64,000 bases of DNA from contig NZ_LVEJ01000019.1 in assembly GCF_001648775.1 (NCBI RefSeq), positions 1-64,000 of the forward strand, written 5' to 3'. A program made the translations under genes and the position numbers. The notes beneath the pieces are model-generated. The model searched no databases, was not told the origin of the DNA, and saw nothing but the letters and a program-made list of their open reading frames with translations. Positions 16,404-24,803 of the stretch are shown one piece after another. Each line of letters starts with the position of its first letter. The first letter of the stretch is position 1. This stretch comes from Pseudomonas fluorescens (lineage in GTDB: Bacteria > Pseudomonadota > Gammaproteobacteria > Pseudomonadales > Pseudomonadaceae).

Positions 16404-18527
16404 ATGGAATGCGCGCAACCCCCGCCAGGTGAAGGCAGCTCTGTCCTTTTGATCGTTGATGATTACCCTGAAAATCTGATCAGCATGCGCGCGTTGCTGC
16501 AGCGTCAGGATTGGCACGTCATCACGGCCGCCTCCGGTTTCGAAGCGCTCAATCTGTTGCTGGAACATGACGTCGACCTGGTGCTGCTGGATGTGCAGAT
16601 GCCGGGTATGGACGGCTTTGAAGTCGCACGATTGATGCGCGGCAGCCAGCGCACGCGCCTCACGCCGATTATCTTTCTGACCGCCAACGAACAATCTCAG
16701 GACGCCGTGATCAAGGGCTATGCCAGTGGCGCGGTGGATTACCTGTTCAAACCGTTCGACCCGCAAATCCTCAAACCCAAGGTGCAGGCGTTGCTGGAAC
16801 ACCAGCGTAATCGCCGCGCCTTGCAGCGCCTGAGCCATGACCTGGAAGTGGCGCGCGCCTTTAACGCCTCGGTGCTGGACAACGCCGCCGAGGGCATTCT
16901 GGTGCTGGGCGAGGACGGCTTGATCCGCTTCGCCAATCCGGCAATTTCACGGCTGCTCAATGCGCCGGTGAAAGAGCTGGAAGGTAAGGAGTTTCTCGAC
17001 TATCTACAGAAGCCGCACATTCCGTTGTGGGCCGATTCCGAGTTTTATGCCGGCTACAAGCGTGGCGAAACCCTGAGACTGCACGATGCCTTACTGCGCA
17101 CAGCGCCCGGCCAGCAAGTGCCGGTGGCCTTGTCTTGCGCGGCATTGCCCTCCGAGCAACATGCGATGGTGGTGACGGTGCTGGACATGTCGGTGGTGCG
17201 GCACCTGCATCAGCAACTGGAGTTCCAGGCGGTCACCGATCCACTGACCGGGTTGCTCAACCGACGTGGGTTCTACCAGACCGTTGAAAATCTGTTGTTG
17301 CGTGGTGAGCGCAGCGACAGCAGTTGGGTATTGCTGTATCTGGATCTCGACGGCTTTAAACGGGTCAACGACTCCCTTGGTCACGATGCCGGTGATCGCG
17401 TGTTGCGCTGGGTCTCGGAGCAGTTGAAGGCCTGCCTGCGACCTTTCGACATTCTCGCGCGCATGGGCGGCGATGAATTTACCGCGCTGCTGGACCTGGA
17501 GTTCCCCGAGCAAGCGGCGAAGATTGCGGAGAAGCTCATTGAACGGGTGTCGATCTGTCAGCAGATCGAAGGTCTGGACATCGCCCTCGGCGCCAGCATC
17601 GGCATCGCCACTTACCCCGATTGCGGTTCGAACCTCGACGGCTTGCTGCGCGCCTCCGACATCGCCATGTACGAAGCCAAACGCGCCGGCCGCCAGCAAT
17701 ATCGCTTCTACGATCATGAAATGAATGGCCGGGCGCGCTCGCGGCTGATGCTCGAAGAAAGCGTGCGCAGCGCCATCGAGAACCGTGATTTCAATCTGGT
17801 CTATCAGCCGCAAGTCGCCATCGACACGGGGCAGATTCGTGGTTTCGAAGCCTTGCTGCGCTGGCAGCACCCGAGTGTCGGCGATGTGCCGCCGGGATTG
17901 TTTTTGCCGTTGCTGGAGGAAGCGCGGCTGATCAGTCGCCTCGGCAGCTGGATCTATCATCGTGGCGCCGGCCAGCGTAAAGCCTGGGAAACCCTGTTCG
18001 CCGACGACTTGGTGCTCGGCGTGAGTTTGAGCAACACCCAGTTCAGCCTGCCGAATCTGGTCACCGAGTTGCGTCAGGTGATGGAGCGGCACGCCCTGCA
18101 ACCACGGCAACTGGAAGTCGAAGTCACCGAAGAAGCGTTGATGCAAAACCCCGAGGAAACCCGCAAACAACTGCGCTTACTGCGCAATCTCGGTGTGCGC
18201 GTGGCGCTGGATGATTTCGGCTCCGGCCCTTGCTCGTTGGCGCATCTGCGCGATCTGGAACTGGATACGCTCAAGCTCGATCGCCATCTCATCGCGCGAT
18301 TGCCGGACTCCAAACGCGACGCCTCGCTGGTCAGCACAGTCATCAGTCTGTGCAAGCAATACGGATTGCTGGTGATCGCCGAGGGCGTGGAAACCATCGA
18401 GCAATACCAATGGCTACAAGCCCACGGCTGCGAGTACGTGCAAGGCTTCCTTGTGGCGCGGCCATTGATCGCCGAGGACGCCGCCAGCTTTGCCGAACCG
18501 TTTGACTGGAGCGCGCTGCCCGGCTGA
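16404..18527 (+). CDS. Response regulator with PAS, GGDEF and EAL domains
   Basis: The 707-residue cyclic-di-GMP protein has four parts. A REC domain (about 13-130) has phosphoacceptor Asp63 in LLDVQMPG and the K of DYLFKPF. A PAS-like segment lies at about 150-275. The GGDEF domain (about 280-445) has an intact MGGDEF at 354-359, predicting diguanylate cyclase competence. The EAL domain (about 460-700) has E482-A-L, TEEAL, DDFGSG, LKLD and EGVET. However, the metal-binding Asn of the usual VNLS motif is Ser541 (GVSLSNTQF), so phosphodiesterase activity may be weak or absent. No histidine kinase is adjacent, so its partner is unknown. Its neighbour 45 bases on is unrelated. Confidence 0.92.
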   Translation: MECAQPPPGEGSSVLLIVDDYPENLISMRALLQRQDWHVITAASGFEALNLLLEHDVDLVLLDVQMPGMDGFEVARLMRGSQRTRLTPIIFLTANEQSQDAVIKGYASGAVDYLFKPFDPQILKPKVQALLEHQRNRRALQRLSHDLEVARAFNASVLDNAAEGILVLGEDGLIRFANPAISRLLNAPVKELEGKEFLDYLQKPHIPLWADSEFYAGYKRGETLRLHDALLRTAPGQQVPVALSCAALPSEQHAMVVTVLDMSVVRHLHQQLEFQAVTDPLTGLLNRRGFYQTVENLLLRGERSDSSWVLLYLDLDGFKRVNDSLGHDAGDRVLRWVSEQLKACLRPFDILARMGGDEFTALLDLEFPEQAAKIAEKLIERVSICQQIEGLDIALGASIGIATYPDCGSNLDGLLRASDIAMYEAKRAGRQQYRFYDHEMNGRARSRLMLEESVRSAIENRDFNLVYQPQVAIDTGQIRGFEALLRWQHPSVGDVPPGLFLPLLEEARLISRLGSWIYHRGAGQRKAWETLFADDLVLGVSLSNTQFSLPNLVTELRQVMERHALQPRQLEVEVTEEALMQNPEETRKQLRLLRNLGVRVALDDFGSGPCSLAHLRDLELDTLKLDRHLIARLPDSKRDASLVSTVISLCKQYGLLVIAEGVETIEQYQWLQAHGCEYVQGFLVARPLIAEDAASFAEPFDWSALPG

Positions 18528-18571
18528 ATTCGCTACACTGGCGGACCTTTTTCGAACCGTGTCGCTCGTCC

Positions 18572-19066
18572 ATGACTGTGTTGAAGTACCTCCAGGCCTA
18601 TCCCGCGCAATTACAGGATCAGGTGCGCCAACTGATCGCCGAAGGACGTCTGGGTGAATACCTGAATCAACGCTATTCGGGGCGCCACGACGTGCAGAGC
18701 GACAAGGCCTTGTACAGCTACGCGCTGGACATGAAGCAGGAATACCTGCGCAACGCGCCGGCCATCGACAAGGTGCTGTTCGACAACCGCCTCGACCTGA
18801 CCCACCGCGCACTGGGTCTGCACACCACGGTTTCGCGGGTGCAGGGCGGCAAGCTCAAGGCCAAGAAAGAGATTCGTATCGCTTCGTTGTTCAAGGATGC
18901 CGCGCCGGACTTTCTGAAAATGATCGTCGTGCACGAACTGGCGCACTTCAAAGAGTCGGAGCACAACAAGGCGTTCTATAAATTGTGCGAGCACATGCTG
19001 CCGGGGTATCACCAGGTCGAGTTCGATCTGCGCGTGTACCTGACCTGGCGCGATATGCAGGCTTAA
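18572..19066 (+). CDS. YgjP-like M48-family metallopeptidase
   Basis: The 164-residue product carries the zinc-binding H121-E-L-A-H125 with a third ligand His131 (SEHNKAFY), embedded in the YgjP/DUF45 pattern (IVVHELAHFKESEHNKAFYKLCEHMLPGYHQVE). Members are cytoplasmic putative zinc peptidases of poorly known role. The N-terminal roughly 50 residues are helical. Seventeen residues downstream of the HELAH box lies the helix LCEHMLPGY typical of the family. It is followed 24 bases later by a small HTH gene on the same strand, probably co-transcribed. Confidence 0.88.
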   Translation: MTVLKYLQAYPAQLQDQVRQLIAEGRLGEYLNQRYSGRHDVQSDKALYSYALDMKQEYLRNAPAIDKVLFDNRLDLTHRALGLHTTVSRVQGGKLKAKKEIRIASLFKDAAPDFLKMIVVHELAHFKESEHNKAFYKLCEHMLPGYHQVEFDLRVYLTWRDMQA

Positions 19067-19090
19067 CCGTACGCAACCAGGAAGGTGGGG

Positions 19091-19387
19091 ATGGACGTCA
19101 GCAAGACCAAAAGCAGTTTCTACCGCCGCTTGTATGTGGCGTACCTGATCGACAGCGGTCTGGCGCCGAGCGTGCCGACGCTGACCGAAGTCACCGGCAT
19201 GCCCCGGCGCACGGCGCAGGACACGATTGCGGCGCTGGCGGATCTGGATATCGTCTGTGAATTCGAGCAGGAAGAGGGCGCGCGTAATCATGCGGGGCGC
19301 TATCGGATTCGTGAGTGGGGGGCGATTGATCGTGGGTGGATCGAGCGTAATTTGCGGCAGATCAAGGCTGTTCTTGAATATCCCTGA
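19091..19387 (+). CDS. Small winged helix-turn-helix protein
   Basis: The 98-residue product has a winged-helix pattern: VAYLIDSG, LTEVTGMPRRTAQDTIAALADLDIVCEF as helix-turn-helix, then a wing RNHAGRYRIREWGAIDRGW. It resembles the HTH_43 family (E. coli YfeC-like region), whose targets are unknown. I chose ATG 19091 with AGGAAGG six bases upstream over a GTG at 19085 that would overlap the ribosome site. It lies directly after the YgjP-like peptidase gene and has no partner domain. Confidence 0.75.
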   Translation: MDVSKTKSSFYRRLYVAYLIDSGLAPSVPTLTEVTGMPRRTAQDTIAALADLDIVCEFEQEEGARNHAGRYRIREWGAIDRGWIERNLRQIKAVLEYP

Positions 19388-19412
19388 GTCCTGCGGCGCC
19401 TGAGCTGACGCC

Positions 19413-19477
19413 TTCGCGAGCAGGCTCGCTCCCACAGTTGGAATGCGTTTCCCTGTGGGAGCGAGCCTGCTCGCGAA
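19413..19477. repeat. REPIN (C-type arms)
   Basis: Convergent pair with spacer GTTGGAATGCGTTTCCC, almost the same spacer as the element at 8837. Confidence 0.9.
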
Positions 19478-19484
19478 GGGGCAC

Positions 19485-19937
19485 TTAAGGGCGACGCATC
19501 CCGATATGCGGAATGTCATCCTCCAGATATTCCTCACCCGCCACAACAAACCCATACTTGCCGTAATACCCCTGCAAATGCGCCTGCGCCGACAGATAGA
19601 TCGGCACCTGCGGCCAATGCTTTTCGGCCTGCTTCAGCGCCTGCTCCATCATTTCGTGCCCCAGCCCTTTGCCACGACCTTGCGGTGCGGTAATCACGCG
19701 GCCAATCACCACGTCGCCGCCCTGAGATTCCGGATCCAGCAGACGCAGATAGGCCATCAACTGGTCATCCTCCCAACCCATCAGGTGAAAGGTATCGCCT
19801 TCCAGATCCTGGCCGTCGAGGTCCGGATAGGCGCATTTCTGTTCGACCACGAACACGTCCGAGCGCAGTTTCAACAGCGCATATAGCTGTTCCTTGCCCA
19901 GATCACTGTGATGTTTGCAGACCCACTCGATTGTCAT
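19485..19937 (-). CDS. elaA: GNAT-family acetyltransferase ElaA
   Basis: The 150-residue GNAT protein starts MTIEWVCKHHSDL and carries LRSDVFVVEQKCAYPDLDGQD, the ElaA signature. The acetyl-CoA loop is VIGRVITAPQGRGKGLGHEMM (Q/R-x-x-G-x-G/A), and the C-terminus is AQAHLQGYYGKYGFVVAGEEYLEDDIPHIGM. ElaA-type proteins are single-domain cytoplasmic acetyltransferases with no settled substrate. Length is as expected. It is a single gene in minus orientation between a REPIN and a divergent binding-protein gene. Confidence 0.93.
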   Translation of the reverse strand: MTIEWVCKHHSDLGKEQLYALLKLRSDVFVVEQKCAYPDLDGQDLEGDTFHLMGWEDDQLMAYLRLLDPESQGGDVVIGRVITAPQGRGKGLGHEMMEQALKQAEKHWPQVPIYLSAQAHLQGYYGKYGFVVAGEEYLEDDIPHIGMRRP

Positions 19938-20191
19938 TTTTCGATTCCTTGAACGTGTCGCCCGATACTAAGCGCCTGCGGCAAAGATGTCTTTATGGCG
20001 TAAGAGTCTGTGACAAAGGTCAAAATGCCATCATTCCTTTCTCGCAGCCTCCGCGACTTTGTGTAATCTGCAGGAGAGCGCTGTGCACTGGCTGCAATGA
20101 GCTAATGTTAGGGCCTGGGTTTTGCCGGTAAGGGGCCTTGGGGTTTTGACTGAAAACATGCCGGGCATCTGCCCGCTAAGGATTTTCAAGC

Positions 20192-20929
20192 ATGCCGCGA
20201 TTGCATCGAGCCTTTGCTTTGATCGGATTGCTCTTGCTGAGTCAGAGCGCTGCAGCGGAGAAGCTGCGGCTGGTGTTTGATATCTGGCCACCCTTTACCG
20301 ACGACACCTTGGTCAACGGTGGTCTGGCCACCGACATCGTCAGCACGGCGCTGGCCCGGGCCGGTTATGCCAGCGGTTATGAACAGGTGCCATGGGCGCG
20401 CGCCCTGCTCGGCGTCGGCGAGGGCCGTTACGATGTGTTGGTCAACGCCTGGTACAACGACGAGCGGACCAAACTCGGCCAGTTCTCCGGTGAATATCTG
20501 CTCAACCGCATCCGCTTTCTCAAGCGCAAAGACACGCCACTCGACTACTCAAATCTGCAGCAACTGCACACCTATCCGATTGCAGTGGTGCGCGGCTACG
20601 CCTACTCGGCGCCGTTCGATGCCGACACGGCGTTGCAGAAAGTCCCTGTGCATAACTTCGCCATGGCCGTGCGCATGCTCGCGGCGGATCGGGTCAAGCT
20701 GACGCTGGAGGATGAGTTTGTGGCGAAGTATTACCTGGCCAGGGAATCCGCCAAGGTGCGCAACTCGGTGGAGTTTTTGCCCCAGCCGTTGAGTGAGAAC
20801 AGCCTGCATATCTTGGTCAGCCTGAAGAATCCGCAGCATGAGCAGATTGTCGCGGGGTTTGACAAGGCGATTGCGGCGATGAAGGCGGATGGGAGTTATG
20901 ACAAGTTGTTGAGGCAGCATGGGATGTGA
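20192..20929 (+). CDS. Periplasmic solute-binding protein (SBP family 3), orphan
   Basis: The 245-residue product has a signal peptide (cleavage after about AAA, residue 22) and a family 3 bacterial extracellular solute-binding fold (LRLVFDIWPPFTDDTLVNGGLATDIV; VPWARALLGVGEGRYDVLVNAWYNDER). Typical ligands of this family are amino acids or related polar molecules. There is no permease or ATPase gene beside it, so it may act as a sensor-like binding protein or share a distant transporter. AAGGA precedes the ATG. Ligand cannot be inferred. Confidence 0.85.
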   Translation: MPRLHRAFALIGLLLLSQSAAAEKLRLVFDIWPPFTDDTLVNGGLATDIVSTALARAGYASGYEQVPWARALLGVGEGRYDVLVNAWYNDERTKLGQFSGEYLLNRIRFLKRKDTPLDYSNLQQLHTYPIAVVRGYAYSAPFDADTALQKVPVHNFAMAVRMLAADRVKLTLEDEFVAKYYLARESAKVRNSVEFLPQPLSENSLHILVSLKNPQHEQIVAGFDKAIAAMKADGSYDKLLRQHGM

Positions 20930-20966
20930 GGGCTGATCCAGAATCCTCTGGGTGGCTGATGGCCTC

Positions 20967-21041
20967 TTCGCGAGCAAGCTCGCTCCCACATTGGATTCGT
21001 GAACGACACAGAACAAATGTGGGAGCGAGCTTGCTCGCGAA
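20967..21041. repeat. REPIN (T-type arms)
   Basis: Convergent pair with spacer ATTGGATTCGTGAACGACACAGAACAA between two convergent genes. The element at 30797 has a near-identical spacer but C-type arms. Confidence 0.9.
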
Positions 21042-21050
21042 GGCGTCCTG

Positions 21051-23243
21051 TCAGCCAGCGCTGACCTCACTGGTGTCCTTGATAAGATGCGCCGCCAACG
21101 TCCGCAACGGCCCCAACTGCCGGCAGATCAACGCCAACTGCGTCTGCACCAGCCGCTGCCCCTCATCGATCTCATCGGCCATCTGCTCCAGCTCATTGGC
21201 CAGCGCTTCTTCCTCGTCACTCTGAATCGCCACCGGCTGCTTGTTCGCCAACCCCTGAGCGATTTCATCGATGCTCGTCGCCAGTTTCACCCCGGCGCCA
21301 TCAATCAAATGCTCGCGCACATCCGCCGGTAACTGCGTCTCGCGATGCGCGCCCAGCCCTGACAGATAACTCAACAACGTGTGTGACAGCACCAGAAAGC
21401 GGAAGCCGACATCCGCTTCCTTACGGAAATGCCCCGGTTCCATGAGCATGTTCGCCAGCGTCGTCGACAGCGCCGCATCGGCGTTGTGCGCGTTGCGTCG
21501 CGCCAGGCGATAAGCGAGGTCGTCGCTTTTGCCAGCGGCGTATTGCTGCATGATCTGGCGCAGGTAGATGCTGTTGCAGGTCAGGGTGTTGGCCAGCACT
21601 TTGTTCAGGCGTCGGCCCTGCCAGTCCGGCAGGAACAGGAATACCGTCAGGCCGGCAATCAGGCTGCCGAGCAAGGTATCGAACAACCGTGGCAGGAACA
21701 GCCCGTAACCATCACCGACCTGGTTGAAGCAGAACAGCACCATGATGGTGATCGCCGCCGTCGCCAGGGTGTAGCGGGTGGTTCGGTTGGTGAAGAACAC
21801 CACGCCGGCGGCGATGGCGAAGCAGGACTGCACCAACGGGCTCGGGAACAGATCGAACAACGCCCACGCCACGGTCAGGCCGATGGCCGTGCCGAAGATC
21901 CGCTGACCGAGCTTGCGCCGGGTCGCGCCGTAGTTCGGCTGGCAGACGAACAGGGTGGTGAGGATGATCCAGTAACCCTGCGACGGGTGAATCAGATGCA
22001 CCATGCCGTAGCCGATACTCAGCGCCAAGGGCAGACGCAGGGCATGACGGAACAACAGAGACGTTGGCGTTAACTGCGTGCGCAGGCGAATCCAGACGTC
22101 CTTGAGGTTGCGCGGCGAGCGGTCGAGCAGGCTGCTGTCGGTTGCGTCGGCCAAGGCATCGGGGTTGCTCGCGTCGCTGAGCAAACGGTCTAGGGTGCCG
22201 AGGTTGGCCGCCAGTGCGCGCAGTGAGCGCAGCAATCCGCGCCATGCCGGGTTGCTCTGGATGCGCAGGTGTTCGAGGGAGGCGTCGAGGTCGCTCAGGG
22301 CTTCGGCGAAACTGGCGTCGTAAATGAACGGCTGGCGCATCTGGATCGATTCGGCCAAGGCGCGGCAAGCCTTGCCCTGTTGACGCAACAGGCGCTGGCA
22401 GCGGAACAGTACGTCGCTGTGGAAGAACGCTTCGGCCAGCGCGTTGTACGGATAGTGCGAGGAGCTGGCGCGTTCGTGGATGTCCTGAGCGAGGAAATAC
22501 AGTTTCAGGTAGCGACTGACCTTCGAGCCGGGGCGGCCGTTGCCAACGCGGTGCAGGATGATTTCCTTGGCGCTGTTCAACGCTGCGACCACGCGGCCGT
22601 TTTGCTGGGCCAGTTCCAGACGTCGGGCTTCGACGTCCATCTGCCGGATCGGCTCGAACAGCGAGGATTTCAGCTTCAGGTAAAAGCCCAGTTCGCGGAA
22701 TAATCGCGCCAGACTCTGCTGCACCGGCTGGTTGGAAAACAGCGCCTGCCACAACACCGAGAGCAAGCCGTACCACGCCGCACCGGCCACCAGCAGCATC
22801 GGCTCGTGCCAGAAGTCGGTGACCGCGCCGCCGCGCTGATCAACGCCGATCATCGTGTACACCGACAGAATCAGCGTCGCCGAGGCAATCGCCCCATAAC
22901 GCTCACCGAGCGCACCGAGCATGGTCAGGCCGAAACTGGCCAGCGCCAGAGCAATGGCAAACACGATGGGGTAGGGGAAGAGCAATTCCACCGACAGCGC
23001 GGCGATGCTGAAACACACCAGCGTCACGGCGAGGGCATTGAGGCGGCCCTGCCAACTGTCGTCGGTTTCCGCCAAAGCGCTGGCGATGATGCCGAGGAAC
23101 AACGGGATCAACAGGCCCATTTCATCCTGATACCAACACAGCGCCATGCTGCCGGTCAGGGCGATGAACACCCGCACGCTGTAGCTGAATTTATCCAGCG
23201 CCCACAGGCGCCGCAAAGACTGACGAAACGAGGTCGAGGACAT
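21051..23243 (-). CDS. yccS: YccS/YhfK-family inner membrane protein (FUSC-like)
   Basis: The 730-residue integral membrane protein has two clusters of about six hydrophobic helices (residues about 25-150 and about 400-510) separated by a long cytoplasmic region. A C-terminal helical tail is rich in acidic residues (SDEEEALANELEQMADEIDEGQ). This is the layout of the YccS/FUSC family, related to aromatic-acid efflux pumps of the AaeB type. Substrate is unknown. It is a single minus-strand gene, flanked by REPINs on both sides. Confidence 0.88.
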   Translation of the reverse strand: MSSTSFRQSLRRLWALDKFSYSVRVFIALTGSMALCWYQDEMGLLIPLFLGIIASALAETDDSWQGRLNALAVTLVCFSIAALSVELLFPYPIVFAIALALASFGLTMLGALGERYGAIASATLILSVYTMIGVDQRGGAVTDFWHEPMLLVAGAAWYGLLSVLWQALFSNQPVQQSLARLFRELGFYLKLKSSLFEPIRQMDVEARRLELAQQNGRVVAALNSAKEIILHRVGNGRPGSKVSRYLKLYFLAQDIHERASSSHYPYNALAEAFFHSDVLFRCQRLLRQQGKACRALAESIQMRQPFIYDASFAEALSDLDASLEHLRIQSNPAWRGLLRSLRALAANLGTLDRLLSDASNPDALADATDSSLLDRSPRNLKDVWIRLRTQLTPTSLLFRHALRLPLALSIGYGMVHLIHPSQGYWIILTTLFVCQPNYGATRRKLGQRIFGTAIGLTVAWALFDLFPSPLVQSCFAIAAGVVFFTNRTTRYTLATAAITIMVLFCFNQVGDGYGLFLPRLFDTLLGSLIAGLTVFLFLPDWQGRRLNKVLANTLTCNSIYLRQIMQQYAAGKSDDLAYRLARRNAHNADAALSTTLANMLMEPGHFRKEADVGFRFLVLSHTLLSYLSGLGAHRETQLPADVREHLIDGAGVKLATSIDEIAQGLANKQPVAIQSDEEEALANELEQMADEIDEGQRLVQTQLALICRQLGPLRTLAAHLIKDTSEVSAG

Positions 23244-23361
23244 GAAGTGCGAAGGCCTTCCGAGGCGATGCCGCTAAATTGAGCCAGTAATGACGCCGAC
23301 GCAATGGCGCCGATCACATCTGACAGCAAAAAGTGTTCCTTTTACTTACACCACAAACCAC

Positions 23362-23451
23362 TGTGGGAGCGAGCTTGCTCGCGAATGCGATGTGTCAGTC
23401 ACCACAATGTTGACTGAAAGACCGCTTTCGCGAGCAAGCTCGCTCCCACAG
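23362..23451. repeat. REPIN (T-type arms)
   Basis: Divergent pair with spacer TGCGATGTGTCAGTCACCACAATGTTGACTG. It lies between yccS and the HI0933-like gene. Confidence 0.9.
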
Positions 23452-23472
23452 GGTTTTGTGTTTGGCTTTGGA

Positions 23473-24651
23473 TCAAGCGTACTGCGCGGCGGCGTAACCG
23501 GAGGCCCAGGCCCACTGGAAGTTGAAGCCGCCCAGGTGGCCGGTGACGTCGAGCACTTCGCCGATGAAGTACAGGCCGGGGCTTTTCAGCGATTCCATGG
23601 TCTTGGAGGAAACTTCGCGGGTGTCGACACCGCCGAGGGTTACTTCGGCAGTGCGATAACCTTCAGTCCCCGCCGGAACGACTTTCCAGCTGCCCAGCTT
23701 CTCGGCAATCTCCGCCAGTTCAGCGTGGGTGTACTGCTTCATCGGCTTGGACACGAACCAGTTGTCCGCCAGCAGATTGGCCATCTTCTTGGTGAAGATC
23801 TCACCCAGTAGGGTTTTCAATTCGCTGTTCGGGCGCTCGGTGACTTGTTGCTGCAGCCAGCTCGCCGCATCGTGATCCGGCAGCAGGTTGATTTCCACCG
23901 TGTCACCGGATTCCCAGAACGAGGAAATCTGCAAAATCGCCGGGCCGCTGAGGCCGCGGTGAGTGAAGAGGATGTTCTCGCGAAAGCTCTGGTCGTTGCA
24001 ACTGACCAGACAATCCACCGAAGTGCCGGACAGCTCGGTGCACAGTTCCTTGAGCTGATCGGTGATGGTGAACGGCACCAGACCGGCGCGGGTCGGCAGC
24101 AGTTCATGACCGAATTGTTTGGCCACTTGGTAACCGAAACCGGTGGCGCCCAGCGTCGGGATCGACAGACCGCCGGTGGCGATTACCAGCGACTGGCACT
24201 GGATCTGGCCGAGGGTGGTGTCGAGCAAGTAACCGCTTTCGACCTTCTCGATGGTCTGGATCGACGTGTCCAGATGCAGCTCGACGCCGACCTGATCGCA
24301 CTCGGTCAGGAGCATTTCGAGGATGTCGCTGGATTTGTTATCGCAAAACAACTGGCCGAGTTTCTTCTCGTGGTAGGGCACGGCGTGTTTGCCGACCATG
24401 CCGATGAAATCCCACTGGGTGTAGCGCGCCAGCGCGGATTTGCAGAAATGCGGGTTCTGCGAGAGGAAATTGCTCGGCTCGGTGTACATGTTGGTGAAAT
24501 TGCAGCGGCCACCGCCCGACATCAGGATTTTCTTGCCGGCCTTGTTCGCGTGGTCGAGCAGCAACACCTGACGCCCACGCCCGGCGGCGGTCAGTGCACA
24601 CATCAACCCAGCGGCGCCAGCGCCAATGATCACGACTTCGGTAGAGCGCAA
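23473..24651 (-). CDS. HI0933-family NAD(P)/FAD-dependent flavoprotein
   Basis: The 392-residue product begins with the FAD-binding motif VVIIGAGAAGLMCALTAAGRGRQVLLLDHANKAG and the family motif KKILMSGGGRCNFTN. A mid-protein ATGGLSIPTLGATGFGY and a C-terminal GEVLDVTGHLGGFNFQWAWASGYAAAQ complete the HI0933/YhiN pattern. Members are soluble flavoproteins of unknown reaction. Length is normal and all motifs are intact. It is transcribed alone, with REPINs on each side. Confidence 0.92.
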   Translation of the reverse strand: MRSTEVVIIGAGAAGLMCALTAAGRGRQVLLLDHANKAGKKILMSGGGRCNFTNMYTEPSNFLSQNPHFCKSALARYTQWDFIGMVGKHAVPYHEKKLGQLFCDNKSSDILEMLLTECDQVGVELHLDTSIQTIEKVESGYLLDTTLGQIQCQSLVIATGGLSIPTLGATGFGYQVAKQFGHELLPTRAGLVPFTITDQLKELCTELSGTSVDCLVSCNDQSFRENILFTHRGLSGPAILQISSFWESGDTVEINLLPDHDAASWLQQQVTERPNSELKTLLGEIFTKKMANLLADNWFVSKPMKQYTHAELAEIAEKLGSWKVVPAGTEGYRTAEVTLGGVDTREVSSKTMESLKSPGLYFIGEVLDVTGHLGGFNFQWAWASGYAAAQYA

Positions 24652-24687
24652 AACGGTGTCCTCATGGTGGGTCGCTACAAAACAAAC

Positions 24688-24777
24688 TGTGGGAGCGAGC
24701 TTGCTCGCGAAAGCGGTGTGTCATTCAACGTGATGTCGACTGACAGATTGCATTCGCGAGCAAGCTCGCTCCCACAG
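24688..24777. repeat. REPIN (T-type arms)
   Basis: Divergent pair, spacer AGCGGTGTGTCATTCAACGTGATGTCGACTG, upstream of the HI0933-like gene and beyond the dbpA stop. Confidence 0.9.
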
Positions 24778-24803
24778 GGGATCTTCGTTAAATGGAAGAT
24801 CGG

